Part shown: positions 43,594 to 51,321 of the stretch, in pieces
How the letters are laid out: every line of letters begins with the position of its first letter
Position numbering within the stretch: the stretch's first letter is position 1
Assembly: GCF_008635795.1 (NCBI RefSeq)
Contig: NZ_VWRQ01000004.1
Location: 248,001-312,000 of the forward strand
From: Paenibacillus tepidiphilus
Lineage (GTDB): Bacteria > Bacillota > Bacilli > Paenibacillales > Paenibacillaceae
Direction of reading: 5' to 3'
Length of the DNA stretch: 64,000 nucleotides
Notes under the pieces: generated by a model
What the model was told of the DNA's origin: nothing
Seen by the model: only the letters and a program-made list of their open reading frames with translations
The model's database searches: none
Translations under genes and position numbers: made by a program

Positions 43594-44574
43594 TTATAAA
43601 AGCGCCCGTCTGAGCTCTTCCCCCGATTTAGGCGACAGATAGCTGAACGGAACATCGAATACGGTCTTCGCGCCGCTCTGGCCTTCACGGTTCAGGCGGA
43701 CCGCCGCCCGGGCATAGGCTACCAGCACACTGGCTGTAAATTCGGGATTACTGTCCAGCTTCAGGCCGAATTCAATAATTTGCTTCTTGCCTTGCCCGGT
43801 CACTCCGCTGCGGATGACGAAGCCGCCATGCGGCATTTCCCCATGCTCTTCCCGCAATTGCTCCTCGGTAATGAACGTAACGGTCGTATCATAGTCGGCA
43901 AAATAATTCGGCATCGAGACGATTGCCCGGCGAATTTCTTCCTGGTCGGCGTGTTCCTCGGCTACGACATAGCATTCACGCAAATGCTTCTCCCGCGTCG
44001 TCAGCTCGGGAGTCTCACCCGCACGAATCTGTTCAATGACGTCTTGCACCGGGACCGTATATTGCACGCCGCCCTTGACGCCGGGAACGCGGCGGATGGC
44101 GTCGGAATGGCCCTGGCTCACGCCCTTGCCCCAGAACGTATAATCGGTACCGACAGGCAGAATCGCTTCGGCAAGCAGCCGGTTCATGGAAAAGAGGCCC
44201 GGGTCCCAGCCGGTGGAGATGACGCTGAGCTTGCCGCTTTCTTTGGCAACGGCATTGACTGTATCATAAAATTCCGGAATTTTGGCATGGGTATCGAAGC
44301 TGTCGACGGTGTTGAACAACCGGGCAATCAGCGGAGTCTGCTCCGGCAGATCGGTGGCGGAGCCGCCGCACATGATCATGACATCAATCCGGCCGACGTA
44401 GCTCTCGGCCGCGGAAATATGCTCGAATTTGACTCCGGCTTGCGGAGAATGCATTTGTTCGGGCTGTCTGCGCGTGAATACAGCTACCAGCTCAATATCG
44501 TCATTTTGGGCGATGGCCTGCAAAACGCCTTTTCCAAGATTACCGTAACCGACAATACCTGCTTTGATGGTCAT
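43594..44574 (-). CDS. ddh: meso-Diaminopimelate D-dehydrogenase
   Basis: It makes meso-diaminopimelate in one step from tetrahydrodipicolinate, ammonia and NADPH (lysine and peptidoglycan synthesis). Sequence: MTIKAGIVGYGNLGKGVLQAI Rossmann start, MCGGSATDLPEQTP, NTVDSFDTHAKIPEF, STGWDPGLFSMNRLL, WGKGVSQGHSDAIRRVPGV, all family signatures; about 326 residues. ATG 44574 is preferred because it begins at the Rossmann strand; ATG 44586 is only one base from AAGGAG. This is the single-step route typical of some Bacillales and corynebacteria. Confidence 0.94.
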   Translation of the reverse strand: MTIKAGIVGYGNLGKGVLQAIAQNDDIELVAVFTRRQPEQMHSPQAGVKFEHISAAESYVGRIDVMIMCGGSATDLPEQTPLIARLFNTVDSFDTHAKIPEFYDTVNAVAKESGKLSVISTGWDPGLFSMNRLLAEAILPVGTDYTFWGKGVSQGHSDAIRRVPGVKGGVQYTVPVQDVIEQIRAGETPELTTREKHLRECYVVAEEHADQEEIRRAIVSMPNYFADYDTTVTFITEEQLREEHGEMPHGGFVIRSGVTGQGKKQIIEFGLKLDSNPEFTASVLVAYARAAVRLNREGQSGAKTVFDVPFSYLSPKSGEELRRALL

Positions 44575-44669
44575 TGTGAAATTCATTCTCCTTATCTGTA
44601 GCGAATAGTATGTAGCTTACATAAGTATAACGTAGAATGGAAGCTGGTTCTACCCGCATTGCAAAACGT

Positions 44670-45638
44670 TTATTTCTCCCATCCCCATAAGCTCCAGACC
44701 CAGAACTGGCTGGCGGAATATCCGTTCTGTATCGCTTTCGAGGTACAATCGTCGATCCACTTGTGCCAGTCGGGATGCTTCCATGCCCCTAGCCGCTGCG
44801 CCCAGAGTAATTCTTCTCCGAGATTGGCGCTGTACAAATCCACCCCGGGCAGCAATTGGTTCAGAGAAATGAAATTTATTAAGGAATTCATCAGCGCCTC
44901 CAATACTGTAACCTTCTGCTTCCAGTCCTGGGCTGACACCAGCTCATCCAACCCGGAGACGAAAACGGCGGCCTCTACAGGCAATCCTGACATGGCCCAG
45001 CGCAGGTGCGTACGCCAAGGATAGTATTGGTGAAACGCGGCAAATACAAGCCGGAACATTCCTTCCACCACCCGGCCAAAAGAAATATGGGCTTCAGCCT
45101 GCCGCTCCCGCAGCACACTGGACCGGAGTTCGGGTAAATCCTCGGCAATCAGCTGATGCAGTGTCCCCAGAAGAGCCTTCTTCCAGAGAGGCTCCGGATA
45201 ACGGGAAGGTGCGGCCGCCTCCCGGAGGGAGCGCAGGAGCCCTTGCGGATCATGAAAGATTAAATTGTAGCGGAGGGTGAACAAAGACTCAAAGGACACT
45301 TGTTCCCAGGGCAACTCGCCTGAAGGTTCAAGAAAAGCCGTTGATTGACCATCCAGCAGCCAGGAAACTGGGAGGACAGACAGGACGGAGCCTTCTTGTC
45401 TCCAGGGGTTGGTGTCGGCGAGGCAACGGTTAACCGACAGCTGCAGTTGACCGCCGTAAGCGTGCCAAGCGTGATCATTCAGATAGATGGCGGCTTCCAG
45501 ATCGGAGAATACATCATCAATGCCCAGCCCTACAGAACCCAGAATCAGGATGCTCATCTCCTGGACGGCTTCCGGGTAAAGGCTGCGAATCATCGGCATG
45601 ACGGCATTCTCGAAATAGCGGACAACAGCGGTGGGCAT
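44670..45638 (-). CDS. DUF4037 protein with nucleotidyltransferase-like N-terminus
   Basis: A 322-residue protein. Residues 30-55 (ILILGSVGLGIDDVFSDLEAAIYL) resemble the GS-x8-11-D-x-[DE] signature of Pol-beta-type nucleotidyltransferases, and the rest fits DUF4037 (RYNLIFHDPQGLL, LGRVVEGMFRLVFAAFHQYYPW-like segment 'FGRVVEGMFRLVF'). Such proteins are often found near aminoglycoside- or streptomycin-modifying-type genes, but no substrate is known. It lies upstream of ddh on the same strand with a gap of about 85 bases. Confidence 0.7.
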   Translation of the reverse strand: MPTAVVRYFENAVMPMIRSLYPEAVQEMSILILGSVGLGIDDVFSDLEAAIYLNDHAWHAYGGQLQLSVNRCLADTNPWRQEGSVLSVLPVSWLLDGQSTAFLEPSGELPWEQVSFESLFTLRYNLIFHDPQGLLRSLREAAAPSRYPEPLWKKALLGTLHQLIAEDLPELRSSVLRERQAEAHISFGRVVEGMFRLVFAAFHQYYPWRTHLRWAMSGLPVEAAVFVSGLDELVSAQDWKQKVTVLEALMNSLINFISLNQLLPGVDLYSANLGEELLWAQRLGAWKHPDWHKWIDDCTSKAIQNGYSASQFWVWSLWGWEK

Positions 45639-45784
45639 TGTCTTCGGTCACTCCTCATTCACATTATTCCGTGGCAGTCTGATAAATAAACGAACGGTTC
45701 GATGCAGGTATCATAACTGGGTGCTGACACCCCGTCCAGAGAATCCTTCATTATAATTAATCTCTACTTAATTTCCTTACCTAA

Positions 45785-45822
45785 CAAAAAAAGAGACAGA
45801 CTCCATCAAGGAGCTGTCTCTT
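45785..45822 (-). terminator. Terminator of the bmrCD-like operon
   Basis: Read on the minus strand, AAGAGACAG...CTGTCTCTT (45822-45791) is followed by TTTTTT (45790-45785), 24 bases after the stop codon. Confidence 0.88.
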
Positions 45823-45845
45823 GCCCGTTGCAAGCCGGGAAAGCG

Positions 45846-47930
45846 TTACGCCTGGCTTTCTTTATACAAAGGCTGCAGCCGGGTGCCGTTCTGCGCCCGC
45901 GGCGCGGCTTCCGGCTTCTCGGCGCCAGCGCCGAGCTGCAGCTGATACATGCGGAAGTACCTGCCGCCGAGCGCCATCAGCTCATCGTGGCTGCCGCGTT
46001 CGACGATCTCTCCGCGGTGCAGGACGAGAATCTGGTCGGCGCTGCGGATGGTCGAGAGGCGGTGGGCGATGATAAACGTGGTGCGCCCTTGCTTCAGCAC
46101 CTCCAGCGCCTGCTGGATCAGGCTCTCTGTTTCCGTGTCGATGTTCGAGGTCGCTTCGTCCAGGATCAGGATCGCCGGATCGAAGGCGAGCGCGCGGGCG
46201 AAGGAGATCAGCTGGCGCTGTCCAGCGGACAGGGTGCTGCCTTTCTCCACGACCGGCTCGTCGAAGCCCTGCGGCAGATGGGCCAGCAGCTTGTCGGCAC
46301 CGACCTCGCGCAGCGCCCGCTCTACCCGTTCCCGGGAGATGTGTTCATCGCCGAGGCTGACATTGCTGGCAATCGTGCCGGTGAACAGGTAAGGGTCCTG
46401 GAGCACGATGCCCATATGGCTGCGCAGCCATTGCTTCGGAATGTCCTTGACCTCTTGCCCGTCAATCGTGATGCTGCCGCGCTGCGGATCATAGAAGCGG
46501 AACAGCAGGTTGATGATCGAGCTTTTGCCGGAGCCGGTATGACCGACCAGCGCCACTGTCTCGCCCGAGCGGGCTTCGAAGGAAATATCGCGCAGCACAT
46601 AGTCCTGCTTGTAAGCAAACGAGACATCCTTGAAGACCACATTTCCTTTGTAGCGCGGCATGGAACCGTCAGTTACCGGTTCACCCGGTTCATCCATCAG
46701 CTTGAACACGCGTCCGGCGGAGACCATAGAGGTATCCAGGTTCGCGAGCTGGTTCACCATCCCGGTAATCGGCTGGAACAGCCGGCCGAGCACATCGACG
46801 AAGGCATAAAGCACGCCCAGCGACACAAAGGTGGAGCCGCCCATGCTGCCGAAGCCGAAATAGCACAGAATGATCACGAACGCAAAGTTACGGAGCGAGC
46901 CGACGAGATTATGCGAGGTGAAGGCATTCAGATTGAGCATTTTATTCTGATAGGTCTGGTAGTCGTCGTTGAGTCGCTCGAATTCTTCGCTGCTCTGTTT
47001 CTGGCGGCGGAAGATCCGGATAATCGACATCCCCTGGATCGACTCATTGATAATGGCATTAATCTCGCTGAGTCGCGAGCGGATGATGGTGTTGTACTTG
47101 GTGGCGATTTTGCGGTACAGCACAATCCAGAGCACGATGATCGGCACAATGAACAGGCTGACGAGACCAAGCCGCCAATCCAGCAGGAAGAGAGCGATAT
47201 ATACGCCGGTGATATTGATGATCCCGGAGCTGAAGTTGGATAATACGGCGATGAACAGATCCTTGACCGCTTCCGTGTCATTGGTGACCCGGGAGACGAC
47301 CTTGCCGGCAGGCAGGTTATCGAAGAAATACACCGGCAGGCGCTGGATATGCGCGTATACATCGGTTCTCAGCTTGCGGATGACCTGATTGGCTGAAGAC
47401 TGCAGCCAGTAGGTTTTACCGAATTCGGCGAAGATCGAAATAACCAGAAACACCGCATAGAGTCCGACCAGTTCGTAGATGCCGGGCAGCTCGGGCTTGT
47501 AAAAAGCAAACAGCTCATCCGCCGACAGCTTCACGGCAGGGTAGACAGCTTCGTTGTCCCCGTTCTGGATATGGACCCTTCCGTCCTCGAAGCTCCGCTT
47601 GCCGCCGGGCTCCGCTACGGCCTCGTTAATGAAATAGAAGCTTCTGCCGATCTGCAGCAGACGCACTTCCTGTCCTTTGGCTTCCCCGTCTTCAAAGCGG
47701 TCGCCGCGTTTGTACCACTCATTGTTATATTGGGCCGCATTCTCGGCTTCGCTGGTTACGAAGTAAGGCTTCTCAATCGCCAGCATATGATTGTCGATCA
47801 TGTTCTTGGCGATGAATGGGCCGGCCAGCTCGGCCGCCACCCCGATGGTAAGCAGGAGCAGGGCGGCGATAAAGGTTTTTTTGGCAGTTAAAGCGTATTG
47901 CAGCAGGCGTTTGCCTGTACTCTGTGTCAC
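45846..47930 (-). CDS. Heterodimeric multidrug ABC exporter, YheH/BmrD-like subunit
   Basis: A ~694-residue half-transporter. The membrane domain has a ~115-residue extracytoplasmic insert between the first two helices (hydrophilic segment ~60-165), as in B. subtilis YheH. The ATPase has Walker A GHTGSGKSS, signature LSAGQRQLI, Walker B ILILDEATSNID with the catalytic Glu. GTG 47930 is placed 7 bases after AGGAGG; the ATG at 47969 overlaps the end of the upstream subunit gene and has no such site. Pairing with the degenerate-site partner upstream supports a BmrCD-type drug efflux pump. Confidence 0.88.
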   Translation of the reverse strand: MTQSTGKRLLQYALTAKKTFIAALLLLTIGVAAELAGPFIAKNMIDNHMLAIEKPYFVTSEAENAAQYNNEWYKRGDRFEDGEAKGQEVRLLQIGRSFYFINEAVAEPGGKRSFEDGRVHIQNGDNEAVYPAVKLSADELFAFYKPELPGIYELVGLYAVFLVISIFAEFGKTYWLQSSANQVIRKLRTDVYAHIQRLPVYFFDNLPAGKVVSRVTNDTEAVKDLFIAVLSNFSSGIINITGVYIALFLLDWRLGLVSLFIVPIIVLWIVLYRKIATKYNTIIRSRLSEINAIINESIQGMSIIRIFRRQKQSSEEFERLNDDYQTYQNKMLNLNAFTSHNLVGSLRNFAFVIILCYFGFGSMGGSTFVSLGVLYAFVDVLGRLFQPITGMVNQLANLDTSMVSAGRVFKLMDEPGEPVTDGSMPRYKGNVVFKDVSFAYKQDYVLRDISFEARSGETVALVGHTGSGKSSIINLLFRFYDPQRGSITIDGQEVKDIPKQWLRSHMGIVLQDPYLFTGTIASNVSLGDEHISRERVERALREVGADKLLAHLPQGFDEPVVEKGSTLSAGQRQLISFARALAFDPAILILDEATSNIDTETESLIQQALEVLKQGRTTFIIAHRLSTIRSADQILVLHRGEIVERGSHDELMALGGRYFRMYQLQLGAGAEKPEAAPRAQNGTRLQPLYKESQA

Positions 47931-47961
47931 TGTGACACCTCCTAAGCTTCTGTGTGCAGGT

Positions 47962-49710
47962 TTATTCATTCGTTAAATTATTCTCTACCTGCTGGCGCTC
48001 GAACTGTTCACGGTACCAGCCGTTCAGAGCGAGCAGCTCCTGATGGGTGCCCCGTTCCGTAATCCGGCCACCGTCCAGCACCACAATCTGATCAGCATGC
48101 TCGATAGCCGAGAGGCGGTGGGTGGAGATCAGGGTCGTCTTGCCGGAGCGCTCCCGGCGGATATTCTCGATAATTTGCGCTTCCGTACGGGCATCGACGG
48201 CCGAGAGGGCGTCGTCGAGAATCAGTATTTCCGGATTGGCGATAAACGCCCGCGAGATTGAGACTCGCTGCTTCTGTCCGCCCGAGAGTGAGACGCCGCG
48301 TTCGCCCACAAGTGTATCCAGGCCATCCGAAAGGGTGCCGAGATCGTTCTGGAACGCGGCCGCCGTAATGGCGGTCATAATCCGCTCATCGTCGGCACCG
48401 GCATAACCGAACTGGATGTTCTCGCGTACGCTCTTGGAGAACAGGATTTGCTCCTGCGGCACATAACCCATCCAGCTATGCAGCCGATCCAGCGCAATCT
48501 GCTCGATGGGAACACCGGAAATCAGGATTTCACCTTCGCCCGTCGGATATTCATGCAGCAGCTGCTTGAGCAGTGTTGATTTGCCGCTGCCGGTCCGTCC
48601 GACTACGCCAAGCGTCTGGCCTTTCTCAAGCGCGAGACTGACTTCGCTTAAGTTATCAATGGTCGAGGTCGGGTAGCGGAAGGTCACGTCCTTCAGCTCA
48701 ATCCGCGTAGGCGCTGCTACGGCTACAGGATGCTGAACATCCTCGACATCGGGCTTCGTATTCAGCGTCTCGTCGATCCGCTCCAGTGAGGCGCCGCCGC
48801 GCTGCATAATGTTGATCAGTTCGCCGATGGCGAACATCGGCCAGACGATCATGCCCAGATACATATTGAAGGAGACGAGATCGCCAAGGGTAATCTCGTT
48901 GCGGAACACGAGATAGATGCCGTAGGTCAGCGCAATGATATAGCTGAGGCCAACACAGAACCGGATGGTCGGTTCGAAGAAGGAGTCTACCTTTGCTACC
49001 GCCATATTTTTGCGGTATACATCTTCGGTAATATCGGAGAAACGTTTCTCATCCAGCCGTTCCTGTACATAGGCGCGGATGACACGCACGCCGGAGACCG
49101 ATTCCAGCACCTGGTCGTTCATGTCGCCGAAGGCATCCTGGGCCAGACTGTAACGGTCGTGGATCGCCTTGCCGTAGAAGATCATGGCGATGGCAATCAG
49201 CGGCAGAGGAAGCACGGCGGCCAGGGTCAGCTTCCAGCTGACCAGGAAGCCCATGGCCAGCAGTACGACCGACAGGAAGGCAGTCGAGTCGACCAGGGTT
49301 AGCATGCCGAAGCCCACGGTGACCGAGACGGCTCGGATATCATTCGTGGCCCGGGCCATCAAATCGCCTGTACGGTTGCGCTCGAAGAATGCGGGCGTCA
49401 TCGTCATCAGACGGTTCATGAAGCGTGAGCGCAGCAGCCGCTCCACCAGATTGGAGCCGCCGAAGAGGCTGTGCATCCATATGTAAGTGATCCAGTAAAT
49501 GAGCAGCAGCATGACAAGAATGAGTCCGATGTACATCAGGAGGGAGCTGGTGGTAATGGTCCCCCGGGTAATTTCGTCGATGGCATTGCCAAGCAGCCGC
49601 GGCGGCAGCAGTTCAAGCACACCTGCCACAATCAATAAAAGCATACCGATGGCATAACGCCTTTTTTCCTGGCGAAAAAACCAGCCAAGATCACGGAGTA
49701 CGGAGAACAA
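47962..49710 (-). CDS. Heterodimeric multidrug ABC exporter, YheI/BmrC-like subunit
   Basis: A 582-residue half-transporter with six membrane helices and an ATPase (GRTGSGKST, signature LSGGQKQRV). Its Walker B reads ILILDDALSAVD: Asp stands where the catalytic Glu is expected, giving the degenerate site known for BmrC. TTG 49710 follows GGAAG. In B. subtilis this operon is induced by translation inhibitors through attenuation at the bmrB leader ORF; a leader ORF and attenuator are present upstream here too (49795-50116). Confidence 0.9.
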   Translation of the reverse strand: MFSVLRDLGWFFRQEKRRYAIGMLLLIVAGVLELLPPRLLGNAIDEITRGTITTSSLLMYIGLILVMLLLIYWITYIWMHSLFGGSNLVERLLRSRFMNRLMTMTPAFFERNRTGDLMARATNDIRAVSVTVGFGMLTLVDSTAFLSVVLLAMGFLVSWKLTLAAVLPLPLIAIAMIFYGKAIHDRYSLAQDAFGDMNDQVLESVSGVRVIRAYVQERLDEKRFSDITEDVYRKNMAVAKVDSFFEPTIRFCVGLSYIIALTYGIYLVFRNEITLGDLVSFNMYLGMIVWPMFAIGELINIMQRGGASLERIDETLNTKPDVEDVQHPVAVAAPTRIELKDVTFRYPTSTIDNLSEVSLALEKGQTLGVVGRTGSGKSTLLKQLLHEYPTGEGEILISGVPIEQIALDRLHSWMGYVPQEQILFSKSVRENIQFGYAGADDERIMTAITAAAFQNDLGTLSDGLDTLVGERGVSLSGGQKQRVSISRAFIANPEILILDDALSAVDARTEAQIIENIRRERSGKTTLISTHRLSAIEHADQIVVLDGGRITERGTHQELLALNGWYREQFERQQVENNLTNE

Positions 49711-49794
49711 GTGAATCGCTTCCTTTCAGGTTGAAAATGGTTACTTTGTCTGTTTGTCATCACATGAGGACAGTGGAATGCTTCTTAGCGGCAG

Positions 49795-49832
49795 CAAAAA
49801 AGGCATACCATCCGAAAACGGACGATATGCCT
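49795..49832 (-). terminator. Attenuator terminator ahead of the bmrC-like gene
   Basis: On the minus strand AGGCATA-TCGTCCG...CGGATGG-TATGCCT is followed by TTTTT, 85 bases upstream of the exporter start and downstream of the leader ORF. It would stop transcription unless read through. Confidence 0.8.
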
Positions 49833-49866
49833 GTGTTCATTCAGCGGCTATCATGTCTGCGGCGAT

Positions 49867-49941
49867 CTAAGGCAGCCGCAGGGCATGGAAGAGATGCTCT
49901 CTCACCTGAATCATCGTGCACTGACGCGCAGGACACTGCAT
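49867..49941 (-). CDS. Possible second leader peptide (24 residues)
   Basis: An ATG at 49941 directly follows the TGA of the first leader ORF (TGAATG), allowing reinitiation. The frame gives 24 residues ending HALRLP and stops 35 bases before the attenuator. It may be translated, or may simply be the RNA region whose folding is controlled by the first leader. Confidence 0.35.
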   Translation of the reverse strand: MQCPARQCTMIQVREHLFHALRLP

Positions 49942-50034
49942 TCAGGAGAATTCCACTACTCGGGCTGCAGGTATATTAAGTTTCTGGCTGTTGCCGGCAT
50001 AAAATAGATCATCCAGTTTAACATTAAACACCAT
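49942..50034 (-). CDS. Leader peptide of the bmrCD-like exporter operon (30 residues)
   Basis: ATG 50034 is preceded by AAAGGGTGAGC. The frame encodes 30 residues (beginning MVFNVKLDDLFYAG, ending ARVVEFS) and ends at TGA 49944-49942. Promoter, ribosome site, short ORF, terminator and exporter genes follow in that order, as in bmrB-bmrC-bmrD of B. subtilis, where ribosome stalling in the leader lets transcription pass the terminator. No sequence similarity to BmrB is claimed. Confidence 0.65.
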   Translation of the reverse strand: MVFNVKLDDLFYAGNSQKLNIPAARVVEFS

Positions 50035-50086
50035 GCTCACCCTTTCATCAGTTTGGTAATAACTTGAAGACGCGTTGTATGCTCCG

Positions 50087-50116
50087 ATCTTATCACCATC
50101 CCAAAAGAGTTGTCAA
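50087..50116 (-). promoter_or_regulatory. Promoter of the leader/bmrCD-like operon
   Basis: On the minus strand TTGACA (50116-50111), 18-bp spacer, TAAGAT (50092-50087). Confidence 0.7.
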
Positions 50117-50247
50117 ACATAATTTTGAACAAATTCTGAATTAGCGGTAAGATAGAGAGCAGGCGATAAACGTATTAAAGCTTGCCCGAAGTTTGGAGAG
50201 AAGCTGATTTGGGGTATGAATACTGCATACAGGAGGAGTTGACCAAG

Positions 50248-50565
50248 ATGATCATGACCATTAGCCGCGAAGCATCCGCCTGGTACAGAAGAGAGCTGGG
50301 GCTTCAGGATGGGGATTACATCCGTTTGTTTCCTCGCTACAGCTCGGGTGGAGGCCTTCATCCCGGATTCTCGCTGGGAATCGCGAATGAGCCGCCGGCG
50401 CGCGCTGCAGTAGAGGTGACAGAGAGCGGCATTGTCTTTTATATGGAAGAGCAGGATCTATGGTATATGGAAGGCTACAGCCTATCCGTCGAATATGTGC
50501 CGGCCGAAGACGATATTGTATATAACTATCAGCCTGTACCTGTAGCCGGAAGCGTGCAGAAGTGA
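50248..50565 (+). CDS. HesB/YneR-like protein
   Basis: A 105-residue protein of the HesB-like fold: ISREASAWYRRELGLQDGDYIRLFPRYSSGGGLHPGFSLGIANEPP, then VEVTESGIVFYMEEQDLWYMEGYSLSVEY. It lacks the three conserved cysteines of IscA/SufA, as do the YneR proteins of Bacillales, so iron-sulfur assembly is not expected. ATG 50248 lies 11 bases after AGGAGG; ATG 50254 is an alternative. Function unknown. Confidence 0.75.
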   Translation: MIMTISREASAWYRRELGLQDGDYIRLFPRYSSGGGLHPGFSLGIANEPPARAAVEVTESGIVFYMEEQDLWYMEGYSLSVEYVPAEDDIVYNYQPVPVAGSVQK

Positions 50566-50623
50566 TCTAGCCGGGCGGTGGTTGCCGTTATCCGGGTGAA
50601 GCCTCCGGCGGATTGCCAAGACA

Positions 50624-50663
50624 AATAAGCCCTTGCCTCCGGTTATGAAGGCAAGGGCTTATT
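50624..50663. terminator. Bidirectional terminator
   Basis: AATAAGCCCTTGCCT pairs with AGGCAAGGGCTTATT between convergent genes. Confidence 0.8.
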
Positions 50664-50685
50664 ATTGACCTGCAGGTGGAATGCT

Positions 50686-51201
50686 TCAGTGCGAGCTGCG
50701 GAAGGTCTCTTCCTCCATTGCAAAGTCGAAATCGTCGATATCATAGACCTGCACATGTACGCCGCCTTCAATAATCCGCTGGATCAGCTCGAACTGGTCG
50801 GTCAGAATCGGCGCCTTCTCCCGCTCGGAGACCAGAAGCAGCTCGGTCTCTATCGGATCAAACAGTTCGCCGTAGGCGGCATTGTCCACGCTGTTGATAA
50901 TTGTAATCTGCGCCTGCGTCCCGAGCAGAATGCCGGAGCTCTTCGCCCAGGGAACGGTGAGGCAACGGTTGATCTTCTTGGCGTTCAGCGGTTCTTCGAA
51001 ATACGCGATCAGCTCGCTGATCTTGCCTTTGACATGACGGTCGTCGTCGGCACGGTTCATCAGCGGCTCGTCGCTGTCACGCAGCTCATACAGTTCCATT
51101 ACAGTCGTGTACGGCACGATATATTCCACCTGGCTGCTCGGCACAAGGAGCTGGCCGTAAATCGCCATCATGACGGCTTCCGTCACAAATTGTCTGGACA
51201 T
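50686..51201 (-). CDS. Conserved protein of unknown function (Paenibacillus-type, 171 residues)
   Basis: Begins MSRQFVTEAVMMAIYGQLLVPSSQVEYIVPYTTVMELYELRDSDEPLM and ends in an acidic tail (VYDIDDFDFAMEEE). Homologues in Paenibacillus are sometimes labelled 'ADP-heptose synthase', but no kinase or nucleotidyltransferase motif is visible, so I do not adopt that name. ATG 51201 is 6 bases from AGGAGG and ATG 51204 is 3. The gene is divergent from the ABC exporter at 51322. Confidence 0.7.
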   Translation of the reverse strand: MSRQFVTEAVMMAIYGQLLVPSSQVEYIVPYTTVMELYELRDSDEPLMNRADDDRHVKGKISELIAYFEEPLNAKKINRCLTVPWAKSSGILLGTQAQITIINSVDNAAYGELFDPIETELLLVSEREKAPILTDQFELIQRIIEGGVHVQVYDIDDFDFAMEEETFRSSH

Positions 51202-51321
51202 CATTATCCTCCTGAATTTCGGCGGTGCAATTGTAAACGATCTTAAAAATATAAAAACACTGTGCAGCGCAAATGTCAACTGTACCCAATCAAAGTCATG
51301 CCAGAAAGGACGTAACATTCT

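Noticed and set aside
50686..51201. 'ADP-heptose synthase' as a name for the 171-residue protein
   Set aside because: No ribokinase-like or nucleotidyltransferase motif is present; the label seems to be an inherited misannotation.
51231..51245. A cre-like sequence (TTGTAAACGATCTTA) between the divergent genes at 51201 and 51322
   Set aside because: It lacks the invariant C in the right half and its position relative to a promoter is unclear.
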